A stretch of 7,509 nucleotides of DNA, taken from positions 1-7,509 of the forward strand of contig JBBSEZ010000480.1 in the NCBI GenBank assembly GCA_038239195.1. Direction: 5' to 3'. Under the pieces are notes generated by a model. The model did no database searches. It was not told the DNA's origin and saw only the letters and a program-made list of their open reading frames with translations. Each line of letters opens with the position of its first letter. Position 1 is the first letter of the stretch. The DNA comes from JBBSEZ01 sp038239195. GTDB taxonomy: Bacteria > Planctomycetota > Planctomycetia > Gemmatales > Gemmataceae. Of the stretch, positions 1 through 5,210 are shown piece by piece. Position numbers and translations under genes: made by a program.

Positions 1-65
1 AGCCGACTCAAAGAACTTGCGTAATGACCAGTCTCCCCGTTTCCGGCTCGACCGATCACTTCACA

Positions 66-97
66 AGGATGTGTCAGCTCTCAGGCTAACACACCCT
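66..97 (-). other. 13-bp leader hairpin with strand-specific G-U pairs
   Basis: The arms 66-78 and 85-97 flank a six-base loop (79-84). In - strand RNA all 13 positions pair, 11 Watson-Crick and 2 G-U. In + strand RNA the same two positions would be A-C mismatches. This asymmetry independently supports leftward transcription and a structured RNA rather than a protein-coding region. The hairpin lies downstream of boxA, where rrn leaders carry processing or assembly structures. Confidence 0.55.
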
Positions 98-117
98 CGC
101 TTTGGCAGAACCCACCG

Positions 118-132
118 AATTGTCAAAGAACC
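118..132 (-). promoter_or_regulatory. rrn boxA antitermination element
   Basis: The - strand reads GGTTCTTTGACAATT. The E. coli rrn boxA core is GCTCTTTAACAATT, so 12 of 14 positions agree, and the second A of the core is commonly G in other phyla. In rRNA leaders boxA RNA recruits NusB-NusE (S10) and prevents premature Rho termination of the untranslated transcript. The element lies about 40 nt after the inferred start, a normal leader position. Confidence 0.7.
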
Positions 133-138
133 GCAGAA

Positions 139-172
139 CATTCGTTTGCACGAATGCGTCCTTCGTGAGGAC
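139..172 (-). other. Tandem small hairpins at the start of the leader RNA
   Basis: On the - strand, GTCCT-CACGA-AGGAC (172-158) is followed by CATTCGT-GCAA-ACGAATG (156-139). The second is a perfect 7-bp stem closed by a GNRA-type GCAA tetraloop, which exists only in the - strand RNA because the + strand loop would be TTGC. Both hairpins lie between the inferred start site and boxA. They may protect the 5' end or present boxA; that role is inferred. Confidence 0.5.
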
Positions 173-179
173 AAGGTGA

Positions 180-207
180 ATTGTAAGGGGTTGGCGAACG
201 ACGTCAA
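180..207 (-). promoter_or_regulatory. Strong sigma70-type promoter, leftward (probable rRNA promoter)
   Basis: Read on the - strand, TTGACG (202-207) and TACAAT (180-185) each match the -35 and -10 consensus at 5 of 6 bases, with a 16-bp spacer. The start site would be near 173. Upstream of the -35 box, + strand A-runs at 219-225 and 231-234 are spaced about one helical turn apart and fall where an UP element would lie (about -47 to -62). This is the best promoter-like sequence in the window. It points away from purQ, towards the boxA-bearing leader. Its assignment to an rRNA transcript rests on that boxA; the transcription start is inferred. Confidence 0.7.
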
Positions 208-439
208 GCCCCCGTGGGAAAAAAATGGGGAAAAGTCCTCCAACCCCTCCGGCTGGCCAGGGCGCAAAGCGCTCCCGGCTGGCTGGTGGAAGGGCCTTTC
301 CCTCCCGCGGATTTCCCGGGCGGCCTCTGGCGAGATGAGGGGGCCGCCGCTACAAAAGCGATTATCCAGGCCGGCTTTCGTCGGGTCAAGAGAAATGAGG
401 CTCGCTTTCGCCCCTTCCTCGCCAGGCACGGCAGAATAA
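208..439. other. Divergent intergenic region upstream of purQ
   Basis: No gene is supported here. The first part holds phased A-runs (219-225, 231-234) that probably belong to the leftward promoter. Next come a hairpin with GCGC-AAA-GCGC core (262-272, with a G-U and a G-C pair beyond it), flanked by two direct copies of CCGGCTGGC (249-257, 275-283), and an inverted repeat GGCGGCC/GGCCGCC (319-325, 342-348). A longer-range pair, CTGGCGAG (327-334) and CTCGCCAG (418-425), brackets the segment before purQ. No convincing rightward promoter is seen; TACAAA at 351-356 lacks a -35 partner. Confidence 0.4.
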
Positions 440-1210
440 ATGGCCACCCCCCGCGTCCTGATCCTCCGCGCCCCCGGTGCCAACTGCGACGCCGAGGCTC
501 AGTTCGCCTTCGAGCAGGCCGGCGCCCTCGCCGAGCGCGTTCACGTGAACCGGCTCCGCGAGAGGCCCGCCCTCCTCCAGCGCTACCAGGTCCTCGTCGT
601 CCCTGGCGGGTTCACCTACGGCGACGACGTGGCCGCCGGCAAGATCCTGGCCAACCAGCTCGCGCACTTCCTTGGCGACGCCCTGCGTGCCTTTCGCGAC
701 GCCGAGAAGCTCATTCTCGGCATCTGCAACGGCTTCCAGGCCATCCTCAAGGCGGGGCTGTTGATGCCGCCTGACGAGGACGGCCCCCTCGCGACGCTGG
801 CCCACAACACGTCGGGGAAGTTCGAGGACCGCTGGATCACCCTTCAGGCAAACCCAGGCCGCTGCCCCTTTCTCACGGGCATCGACCGACTTCACCTCCC
901 CATCGCTCACGGGGAAGGCCGCTTCGTCTGCCGCGAAGCCTGGCAACTGGAGGGCCTCAAGCAGACGGGGCAAGTGGTGCTGACCTATGTCGATCCCAGC
1001 GGCAAGCCGGGCGGCTACCCGATCAACCCCAACGGCTCGCAGGGCGAGGTGGCCGGGGTGTGCGACGCGACCGGGCGGGTGCTGGGACTGATGCCTCACC
1101 CCGAACGCCACGTCCTGCCGACGCAGCACCCGCGCTGGACGCGCCTGGGGCTGGCCGCTGAGGGCGAGGGGCTGGCGATCTTTCGCAACGCCGTACACTT
1201 TTTCGCCTGA
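440..1210 (+). CDS. purQ: Phosphoribosylformylglycinamidine synthase subunit PurQ (glutaminase)
   Basis: A 256-residue class I glutamine amidotransferase that hydrolyses glutamine and passes ammonia to PurL, converting FGAR to FGAM in cytosolic de novo purine synthesis. The N-terminus VLILRAPGANCD (6-17) is typical of PurQ. GGFTYGDD lies at 56-63, the nucleophile Cys96 in GICNGFQ (94-100), and the rest of the triad is His220 and Glu222 in MPHPERH (218-224). Length is within the normal range for the small-subunit type, which works with separate PurL and PurS; neither is in this window. The start is firm upstream because an in-frame TAA (437-439) directly precedes the ATG. No good Shine-Dalgarno sequence precedes it, so initiation may be SD-independent. 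It heads the nadC-birA group and is divergent from a putative rRNA leader. Confidence 0.95.
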   Translation: MATPRVLILRAPGANCDAEAQFAFEQAGALAERVHVNRLRERPALLQRYQVLVVPGGFTYGDDVAAGKILANQLAHFLGDALRAFRDAEKLILGICNGFQAILKAGLLMPPDEDGPLATLAHNTSGKFEDRWITLQANPGRCPFLTGIDRLHLPIAHGEGRFVCREAWQLEGLKQTGQVVLTYVDPSGKPGGYPINPNGSQGEVAGVCDATGRVLGLMPHPERHVLPTQHPRWTRLGLAAEGEGLAIFRNAVHFFA

Positions 1211-1220
1211 GCCAGAACGG

Positions 1221-1245
1221 GTGTGGGTGCCTTCGGCACCCACAC
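1221..1245 (+). terminator. Hairpin in the purQ-nadC gap (attenuator or terminator-like)
   Basis: GTGTGGGTGCC and GGCACCCACAC form a perfect 11-bp stem around the loop TTC, starting 10 bases after the purQ stop and ending 15 bases before the nadC ATG. There is no U-tract, so it is not a classical intrinsic terminator. It could lower readthrough, protect the purQ 3' end, or set unequal expression of purQ and nadC. The structure is directly visible; its function is inferred. Confidence 0.5.
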
Positions 1246-1260
1246 GCTAACGAGGGCGCC

Positions 1261-2133
1261 ATGAGCTTCACCCCCGCCGAGGCCCTCTGCTGTCGCCGCC
1301 TCCTCGCGCTGGCGCTCGAGGAAGACCTCGGAAACGTTGGCGACCTGACCAGCCAGGCCGTCACTCCGCCCGAGCTCCAGGGCCAGGCCGTCCTGGTGGC
1401 GCGTGCCCCCGGCTCCCTCGCGGGGCTTCCCGCCGCCGAGATGGCCTTCTCCCTCGTCGATGCCGGCCTGACGTTCACGCCGTTGCTCGCCGATGGGACG
1501 GTCGTTCAGCGCGGCGATCAGCTCGCGATGGTGTCCGGTCCCATGCGCGGCATCCTGACCGGCGAGCGCGTGGCCCTCAACTTTTTGCAGCGCCTCAGCG
1601 GGATCGCGACGCTGACGGCCACCTACGCCCGGGCCCTCGCCGGCCTGCCGTGTAAGCTGCTCGACACGCGCAAGACGACGCCGGGCTGGCGGCTGCTGGA
1701 GAAGTACGCGGTGCGCATGGGCGGCGGTCACAACCACCGCCTCGGCCTGTGGGATGGCGTGCTCATCAAGGACAACCACCTTGCCGCCCTCGGCCTGCAA
1801 TCGTTGGCCGTGAGTCAGGCCGTCGGCCTGGCCCGCGAAAAGTACGGCAACACGGTCCCGTTGGAGGTCGAGGTCGATACCCTGGAGCAGCTCGACGTCG
1901 CCCTTGCCGCGGGGCCCGACGTCGTGTTGCTCGACAACATGCCCCCCGACCAGCTGCGCGAGGCGGTACGGCGGCGCAACGCGACGGTGCCCGGCGTCCT
2001 TCTCGAAGGATCGGGAGGCGTCACGCTTGCAACGCTCCGCGCCATCGCCGAGAGCGGAGTTGACCGGGTCAGCGTCGGAGCGCTGACGCACTCCGCCCCC
2101 GCCCTCGACATTGCCCTCGACTACCAAACATGA
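1261..2133 (+). CDS. nadC: Nicotinate-nucleotide pyrophosphorylase, carboxylating (quinolinate phosphoribosyltransferase)
   Basis: A 290-residue cytosolic enzyme that converts quinolinate and PRPP to nicotinate mononucleotide, CO2 and pyrophosphate in de novo NAD synthesis. Family motifs are complete: EEDLG..GDLT (20-30), ERVALNFLQRLSGIAT (102-117), DTRKTTPGWR (135-144) with Lys148 just after, GGGHNHR (154-160), KDNH (170-173), EVEV (202-205), LLDN (223-226), EGSGG (249-253) and SVGALTHS (271-278). The Arg, His and Lys residues in these blocks bind quinolinate and PRPP phosphate. Length matches the usual 270-300 residues. The ATG is preceded by GAGGG four bases upstream. The stop overlaps the birA start as ATGA, suggesting translational coupling. 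The partners NadA and NadB are not in the window. Confidence 0.96.
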   Translation: MSFTPAEALCCRRLLALALEEDLGNVGDLTSQAVTPPELQGQAVLVARAPGSLAGLPAAEMAFSLVDAGLTFTPLLADGTVVQRGDQLAMVSGPMRGILTGERVALNFLQRLSGIATLTATYARALAGLPCKLLDTRKTTPGWRLLEKYAVRMGGGHNHRLGLWDGVLIKDNHLAALGLQSLAVSQAVGLAREKYGNTVPLEVEVDTLEQLDVALAAGPDVVLLDNMPPDQLREAVRRRNATVPGVLLEGSGGVTLATLRAIAESGVDRVSVGALTHSAPALDIALDYQT

Positions 2134-2906
2134 GCGCCCCGCGCGAAGAATGGCAGCTCGACACCAGGCGGCTCGGCCGGCGCGTCCTCGTGTTCGATCG
2201 CGTCGAGAGCACCAACACGATCGCGGGTAGCGCAACGGGCCAAGAGGGCCTCGCCGTCCTGGCCGACGAGCAGACGGCCGGGCGCGGGCAGCATGGCCGA
2301 ACCTGGCTGGCGCCGCCGCGCGCCAGCGTTTTGCTCTCGCTGCGCCTGTCCCCACCGCCTCCCCTCCGTCGGCCCGCGTTTCTGACCGCGTGGGCAGCGG
2401 TCGCCGTCTGCGAGGTGGTGCGCGAGTTGGTCGGCGTGCCGGCCCGCATCAAGTGGCCCAACGACGTATTGCTGCGGGGCCGCAAGGTGTGCGGCATCCT
2501 GATCGAGCAGGCGCACGCGGGCGAGACGGGCGTGACCGTGGTCGGCATCGGCCTGAACGTGCAGCAGAGCGACGCCGACTTCCTTGCTGCGGGACTGCCG
2601 CAGGCGACGTCGCTCGCCGCGCTTGCCGGGGCCCCTCTCGACACGCATGAGGTGGCGCGCCGGCTGGTCTACCAGCTCGATGAGGACTATGACAGGCTCT
2701 GCGGGGGCGACCGGAACACGCTGGAGGCGCTGTGGAAATGGCACCTCGGGTTGCTTGGCCGGTTTGTCGTTGCCGAATGCGCCGACGGAGCGCAACGCGG
2801 CCGACTGATCGAGATCGGGTTCGCCGGCCTCGAACTGGAGCGCCCGGGAAGGGCGCCGCTGGTACTGCGCCCGGAGGAGGTACTGCACCTCGAAGCGGAA
2901 GCGTGA
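2130..2906 (+). CDS. birA: Biotin--[acetyl-CoA-carboxylase] ligase, monofunctional
   Basis: A 258-residue biotin protein ligase that makes biotinyl-5'-AMP from biotin and ATP and transfers biotin to the lysine of the acetyl-CoA carboxylase carrier protein and similar enzymes. The catalytic domain shows ESTN (26-29), the adenylate-binding loop GRGQHGRTW (51-59), KWPND (108-112) and VGIGLNV (138-144). Residues about 208-258 form the small SH3-like C-terminal domain, ending in LRPEEVLHLE. It begins directly with the catalytic domain and lacks the N-terminal winged helix of E. coli BirA (321 residues). It is therefore a group I enzyme without a direct DNA-binding repressor role. The start ATG overlaps the nadC stop (ATGA). 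A strong stem-loop follows within 10 bases of the stop, suggesting the end of the unit. Confidence 0.93.
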   Translation: MSAPREEWQLDTRRLGRRVLVFDRVESTNTIAGSATGQEGLAVLADEQTAGRGQHGRTWLAPPRASVLLSLRLSPPPPLRRPAFLTAWAAVAVCEVVRELVGVPARIKWPNDVLLRGRKVCGILIEQAHAGETGVTVVGIGLNVQQSDADFLAAGLPQATSLAALAGAPLDTHEVARRLVYQLDEDYDRLCGGDRNTLEALWKWHLGLLGRFVVAECADGAQRGRLIEIGFAGLELERPGRAPLVLRPEEVLHLEAEA

Positions 2907-2914
2907 TCCGGCCG

Positions 2915-2961
2915 ACGTGGGCCTGCCCGGCGAAGAGGGAGGCCGGAGGCCTACCCCACGT
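2915..2961 (+). terminator. Long GC-rich stem-loop after birA (probable 3' end structure)
   Basis: Three stacked 5-bp helices can form. ACGTG (2915-2919) pairs with CACGT (2957-2961), GGCCT (2920-2924) with AGGCC (2947-2951), and CCGGC (2927-2931) with GCCGG (2942-2946). A two-base bulge on the left, a five-base bulge on the right and a 10-base loop complete the fold. It starts 8 bases after the birA stop. It has no U-tract, so it would act with Rho or as a 3'-end stabiliser rather than as a classical intrinsic terminator. Confidence 0.5.
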
Positions 2962-3086
2962 TGCCCGGGCGCTCCTCCCCGGAATAGATTCCGGCCGGCG
3001 CGCCGGTTGCTCCACCAACCCCACAAGCTCACAAACGTCACGTCGCGGGAAGGAGCGCCCCGCTCCCCGAAAAGGAGACACTCCGC
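2962..3086. other. birA-clc spacer with nested palindromes
   Basis: No gene is seen here. CGGAAT-AG-ATTCCG (2980-2993) is a perfect 6-bp-arm dyad that abuts CCGGCGCGCCGG (2995-3006), a perfect 12-bp palindrome. Either could be an operator or a short RNA hairpin; neither matches a site I recognise. AAAGGAGA (3071-3078) is the Shine-Dalgarno sequence of the following CLC gene. A promoter for that gene is expected in this spacer, but I cannot point to a good -35/-10 pair. Confidence 0.35.
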
Positions 3087-5003
3087 ATGGCCGAACGCTC
3101 CCCTCCCGGTCCCGGCAATCCGGTCCACTGGTTCCCCGAGTTCTGGGAGCTGGGCCGCCGGCGCCTGCGCCCGCAGGCGCGTCTGATGGCCCTCTCGCTT
3201 CTCGTCGGCGTCGGCGCTGGCCTCGGGGCCATCGCCTTCTTCTCTGCTTGCCAGGTCGTCTTCCACTACGCCCTCGAAGTCGGCGTCGGCTACCACCCCA
3301 TCTCCCCGGGCGGAGAGCCGCCGATGCTGGGCGAGGCGACCACGACGTTTCGCCCCTGGCTCTTCCTGATCGTCCCGGTAATCGGCGGCATCCTGAGCGG
3401 CTTCCTCGTCTACACGCTGGCGCCCGAGGCCGAGGGGCACGGCACCGACTCCGCCATCTCCGCCTATCACCACCAGTCGGGCGTCATTCGGCCGCGCGTC
3501 CCGCTGGTCAAGATCGTGGCCAGCGCTCTGACCCTGGGCACCGGCGGGTCGGGCGGGCGCGAGGGGCCCATCGCCCAGATCGGCGCGGGCATCGGCTCGT
3601 TCCTGGGCGGTGTTTTGCGCCTGCGGCCCGCCGAGCGCCGCGTGCTGATGGCGGCGGGCATGGGGGCCGGGGTGGCCGCCATCTTCCGCGCCCCGCTTGC
3701 GGGCGCCCTGTTCGCCTCCGAAGTACTCTACCGCTCCCCCGATTTCGAGCCGGAGGTCATCATCCCCGCCGCCCTGGCCAGCACCACCGCCTACTGCACC
3801 TTTGGCATGGTCTTCGGCTGGAAGACCCTCTTCGACCTCCCCGAGGCCATCAACAAGGCCCTCACCTTCGACAACCCGCTCCAGCTCGGGCCCTATCTGG
3901 TGCTCGCCCTCTTCATGGTCGTGCTGGCCCTGCTCTACACGCGCAGTTTCTACGGCATCACCCACCTCTTCCATCGGCTGCCGATCCTTCCGCACTTCAA
4001 GCCGGCCCTCGGCGCATTCCTGAGCGGCGCGCTGGCCCTCGGCCTCTATTTCGCCCTGCGAGAGAACGAGACCGACGAGCGCGTCTTCGCCGTGCTGTCG
4101 TTCGGCTACGGGAGCTTGCAAAACGCGCTGACCGCCTTGCCCCAGGGCCACAGCCTGCGCTTCGCCCTGGTCCTGCTGGTCATTGCCCTCGGCAAGATCG
4201 CGACCACGGGCCTGACCATCGGCAGCGGGGGCTCGGGAGGAGTGTTCGGGCCGTCCATGGTCATCGGCGGGTGCGGTGGCGGGGCGCTCGGCATTGCGCT
4301 GCACCACATCGCCCCGGCCCTGGCGCCGCACCCCGCCTCGTTTGTCGTGGTGGGCATGGCCGGCTTCTTCGCCGCCGCCGCCAAGACGCCCTTCTCGACG
4401 CTCGTCATGGTGAGCGAGCTGACGGGCAACTACAACCTGCTGTTGCCGACCTTGTGGGTTTGCTCGCTGAGCTTCCTGCTGTCGGACGAACAGTCGATCT
4501 ACCACTCGCAGGTCGAGAGCCGTTCGCGCTCCCCTGCCCACCAGGGAACCTACCTGCGCGAGGTGCTGACCGGCCTGACCGTCAGCGCGTACGTAACGCC
4601 CTTGCCGGATGGGGCGGTCCTGCGGGCCGGGGACCGGCTGAACGACGTCATCGAGCGCCTGAGCGAATCTCCGTTTCAAGTCGCGCCCGTCCTCGACGCC
4701 GAGGGGCGCTACCTGGGCGTCATCAGCCAGGAAGAGGTCGTCCTCGCCGCCCGCACGCCCCACCTGCTTCCCTTACTCGTGGCCCTCGACCTGATGCGCA
4801 GCGACGTGACGCCCCTGCGACCCGAACATCGCCTCGACGAGGCGATGGAACTGTTCGTCGAAAGCGATCTACTTGCCTTGCCGGTCCTCGATGGCTCGGC
4901 CGAGGGCCGATTGCTTGGCATGGTCCGCCGGTCGGACCTGGCCAGCACCTACCTGCGGCAACTCGCCGGCCCCGCGCCTCCCGATACGGGAAGCGCCAAA
5001 TAA
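3087..5003 (+). CDS. CLC-family chloride channel/transporter with two C-terminal CBS domains
   Basis: A 638-residue inner-membrane anion protein, longer than E. coli ClcA (473) because of a CBS pair. The CLC core spans about 30-475, with hydrophobic segments throughout. Filter motifs are GHGTD (117-121, where ClcA has GSGIP), GGREGP (156-161) with gating Glu159, GGVFGP (384-389) and Tyr472, which aligns with ClcA Tyr445. CBS1 is about 500-553 and CBS2 about 567-625; such pairs often bind adenine nucleotides and tune gating. Aligning on GREGP and PLAG, ClcA Glu203, the internal proton glutamate, corresponds to Val213, as in animal CLC channels. It may therefore be a channel or an uncoupled transporter; this is inferred. 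GGAG (3074-3077), nine bases upstream, supports the ATG. It appears to be its own transcription unit between structured gaps. Confidence 0.93.
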   Translation: MAERSPPGPGNPVHWFPEFWELGRRRLRPQARLMALSLLVGVGAGLGAIAFFSACQVVFHYALEVGVGYHPISPGGEPPMLGEATTTFRPWLFLIVPVIGGILSGFLVYTLAPEAEGHGTDSAISAYHHQSGVIRPRVPLVKIVASALTLGTGGSGGREGPIAQIGAGIGSFLGGVLRLRPAERRVLMAAGMGAGVAAIFRAPLAGALFASEVLYRSPDFEPEVIIPAALASTTAYCTFGMVFGWKTLFDLPEAINKALTFDNPLQLGPYLVLALFMVVLALLYTRSFYGITHLFHRLPILPHFKPALGAFLSGALALGLYFALRENETDERVFAVLSFGYGSLQNALTALPQGHSLRFALVLLVIALGKIATTGLTIGSGGSGGVFGPSMVIGGCGGGALGIALHHIAPALAPHPASFVVVGMAGFFAAAAKTPFSTLVMVSELTGNYNLLLPTLWVCSLSFLLSDEQSIYHSQVESRSRSPAHQGTYLREVLTGLTVSAYVTPLPDGAVLRAGDRLNDVIERLSESPFQVAPVLDAEGRYLGVISQEEVVLAARTPHLLPLLVALDLMRSDVTPLRPEHRLDEAMELFVESDLLALPVLDGSAEGRLLGMVRRSDLASTYLRQLAGPAPPDTGSAK

Positions 5004-5032
5004 GCGGCGCGCGACGGGCGGATCGGCGGAGG

Positions 5033-5055
5033 AGGGCCGGGCGCCCCGCGGCCCT
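5033..5055 (+). terminator. Weak terminator-like hairpin after the CLC gene
   Basis: AGGGCCG (5033-5039) pairs with CGGCCCT (5049-5055) around a nine-base loop, 29 bases past the CLC stop. It is followed by the modestly T-containing TTCGTTAAGTTCT rather than a true T-run. This is the most likely 3' end of the CLC transcript, but it is not a strong intrinsic terminator. Confidence 0.4.
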
Positions 5056-5128
5056 TCGTTAAGTTCTCCCCCCCATCTTCCCGAACCTAGTGACGTGGGG
5101 GGAGATCGCCTTCGCCAGATCGCCCGAC

Positions 5129-5161
5129 CGCCCCATGTTCTTGCTCGCGAGGCATGGGGCG
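5129..5161 (+). other. Inverted repeat covering a false upstream ATG, before the SNF2 gene
   Basis: CGCCCCATG (5129-5137) and CATGGGGCG (5153-5161) are perfect 9-bp inverted arms around 15 bases. Those 15 bases, with the flanking G, contain CTCGCGAG (5144-5151), itself a palindrome. The right arm contains the in-frame ATG at 5154, so in RNA that codon would be paired. The repeat could be a leader hairpin or a dimeric protein-binding operator for the SNF2 gene. Just upstream, AGATCGCC occurs twice with a 14-bp period (5103-5110, 5117-5124). Confidence 0.5.
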
Positions 5162-5198
5162 CCCTCCCTGCGCAGATGCACTCACTCGATTCGCACCC

Positions 5199-5204
5199 GG
5201 AGGA
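5199..5204 (+). promoter_or_regulatory. Shine-Dalgarno sequence that decides the SNF2 start
   Basis: GGAGGA sits six bases upstream of GTG 5211 and is among the best ribosome-binding sites in the window. No comparable site precedes the longer ATG start at 5154. It is the main reason for choosing the GTG. Confidence 0.6.
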
Positions 5205-5210
5205 TGTTGC

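Larger units (their letters stand above)
1..173 (-). ncRNA. 5' leader of a leftward rRNA-type transcript (partial, mature RNA outside window)
   Basis: This region lies downstream of a near-consensus - strand promoter, is less GC-rich than the rest of the window, and has no plausible protein. In transcript order it contains a 5-bp hairpin (172-158), a 7-bp hairpin with GCAA loop (156-139), a boxA match (132-118), a 13-bp hairpin with two G-U pairs (97-66) and a second boxA-like stretch (17-6). BoxA with leader hairpins upstream of the mature RNA is the known layout of bacterial rrn leaders, where the NusB/NusE antitermination complex binds. The downstream gene could be 16S, or 23S if the rRNA genes are unlinked, as reported for some planctomycetes. 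No mature rRNA sequence is visible before position 1, so the assignment is an inference. Confidence 0.6.

Noticed and set aside
1..173. tRNA gene or mature rRNA end within the left edge
   Set aside because: No cloverleaf, TTCGA-type T loop or CCA end is seen, and no 16S 5' motif such as AGAGTTTGAT appears on the - strand before position 1.
328..356. Rightward promoter for purQ (TGGCGA, 17 bp, TACAAA)
   Set aside because: The hexamers match consensus at only 3 and 4 of 6 positions, which is expected by chance in this much sequence.
17..439. Possible + strand protein of 140 residues ending just before purQ
   Set aside because: It runs opposite to and through the promoter, boxA and hairpin leader, shows no family motif, and changes composition midway; its TAA simply precedes the purQ ATG.
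386..1243. 285-residue open frame opposite purQ
   Set aside because: Antisense shadow in GC-rich DNA; purQ on the other strand has an intact catalytic triad.
2121..4763. 880-residue open frame on the - strand
   Set aside because: It is a shadow of birA and clc caused by high third-position GC; its translation is low-complexity Arg/Gly/Ala/Glu with no domain, while the + strand genes carry full family motifs.
2732..5062. 776-residue + strand frame overlapping birA and clc
   Set aside because: Out-of-frame Arg/Pro/Gly-rich translation without motifs; both overlapped genes are well supported in other frames.
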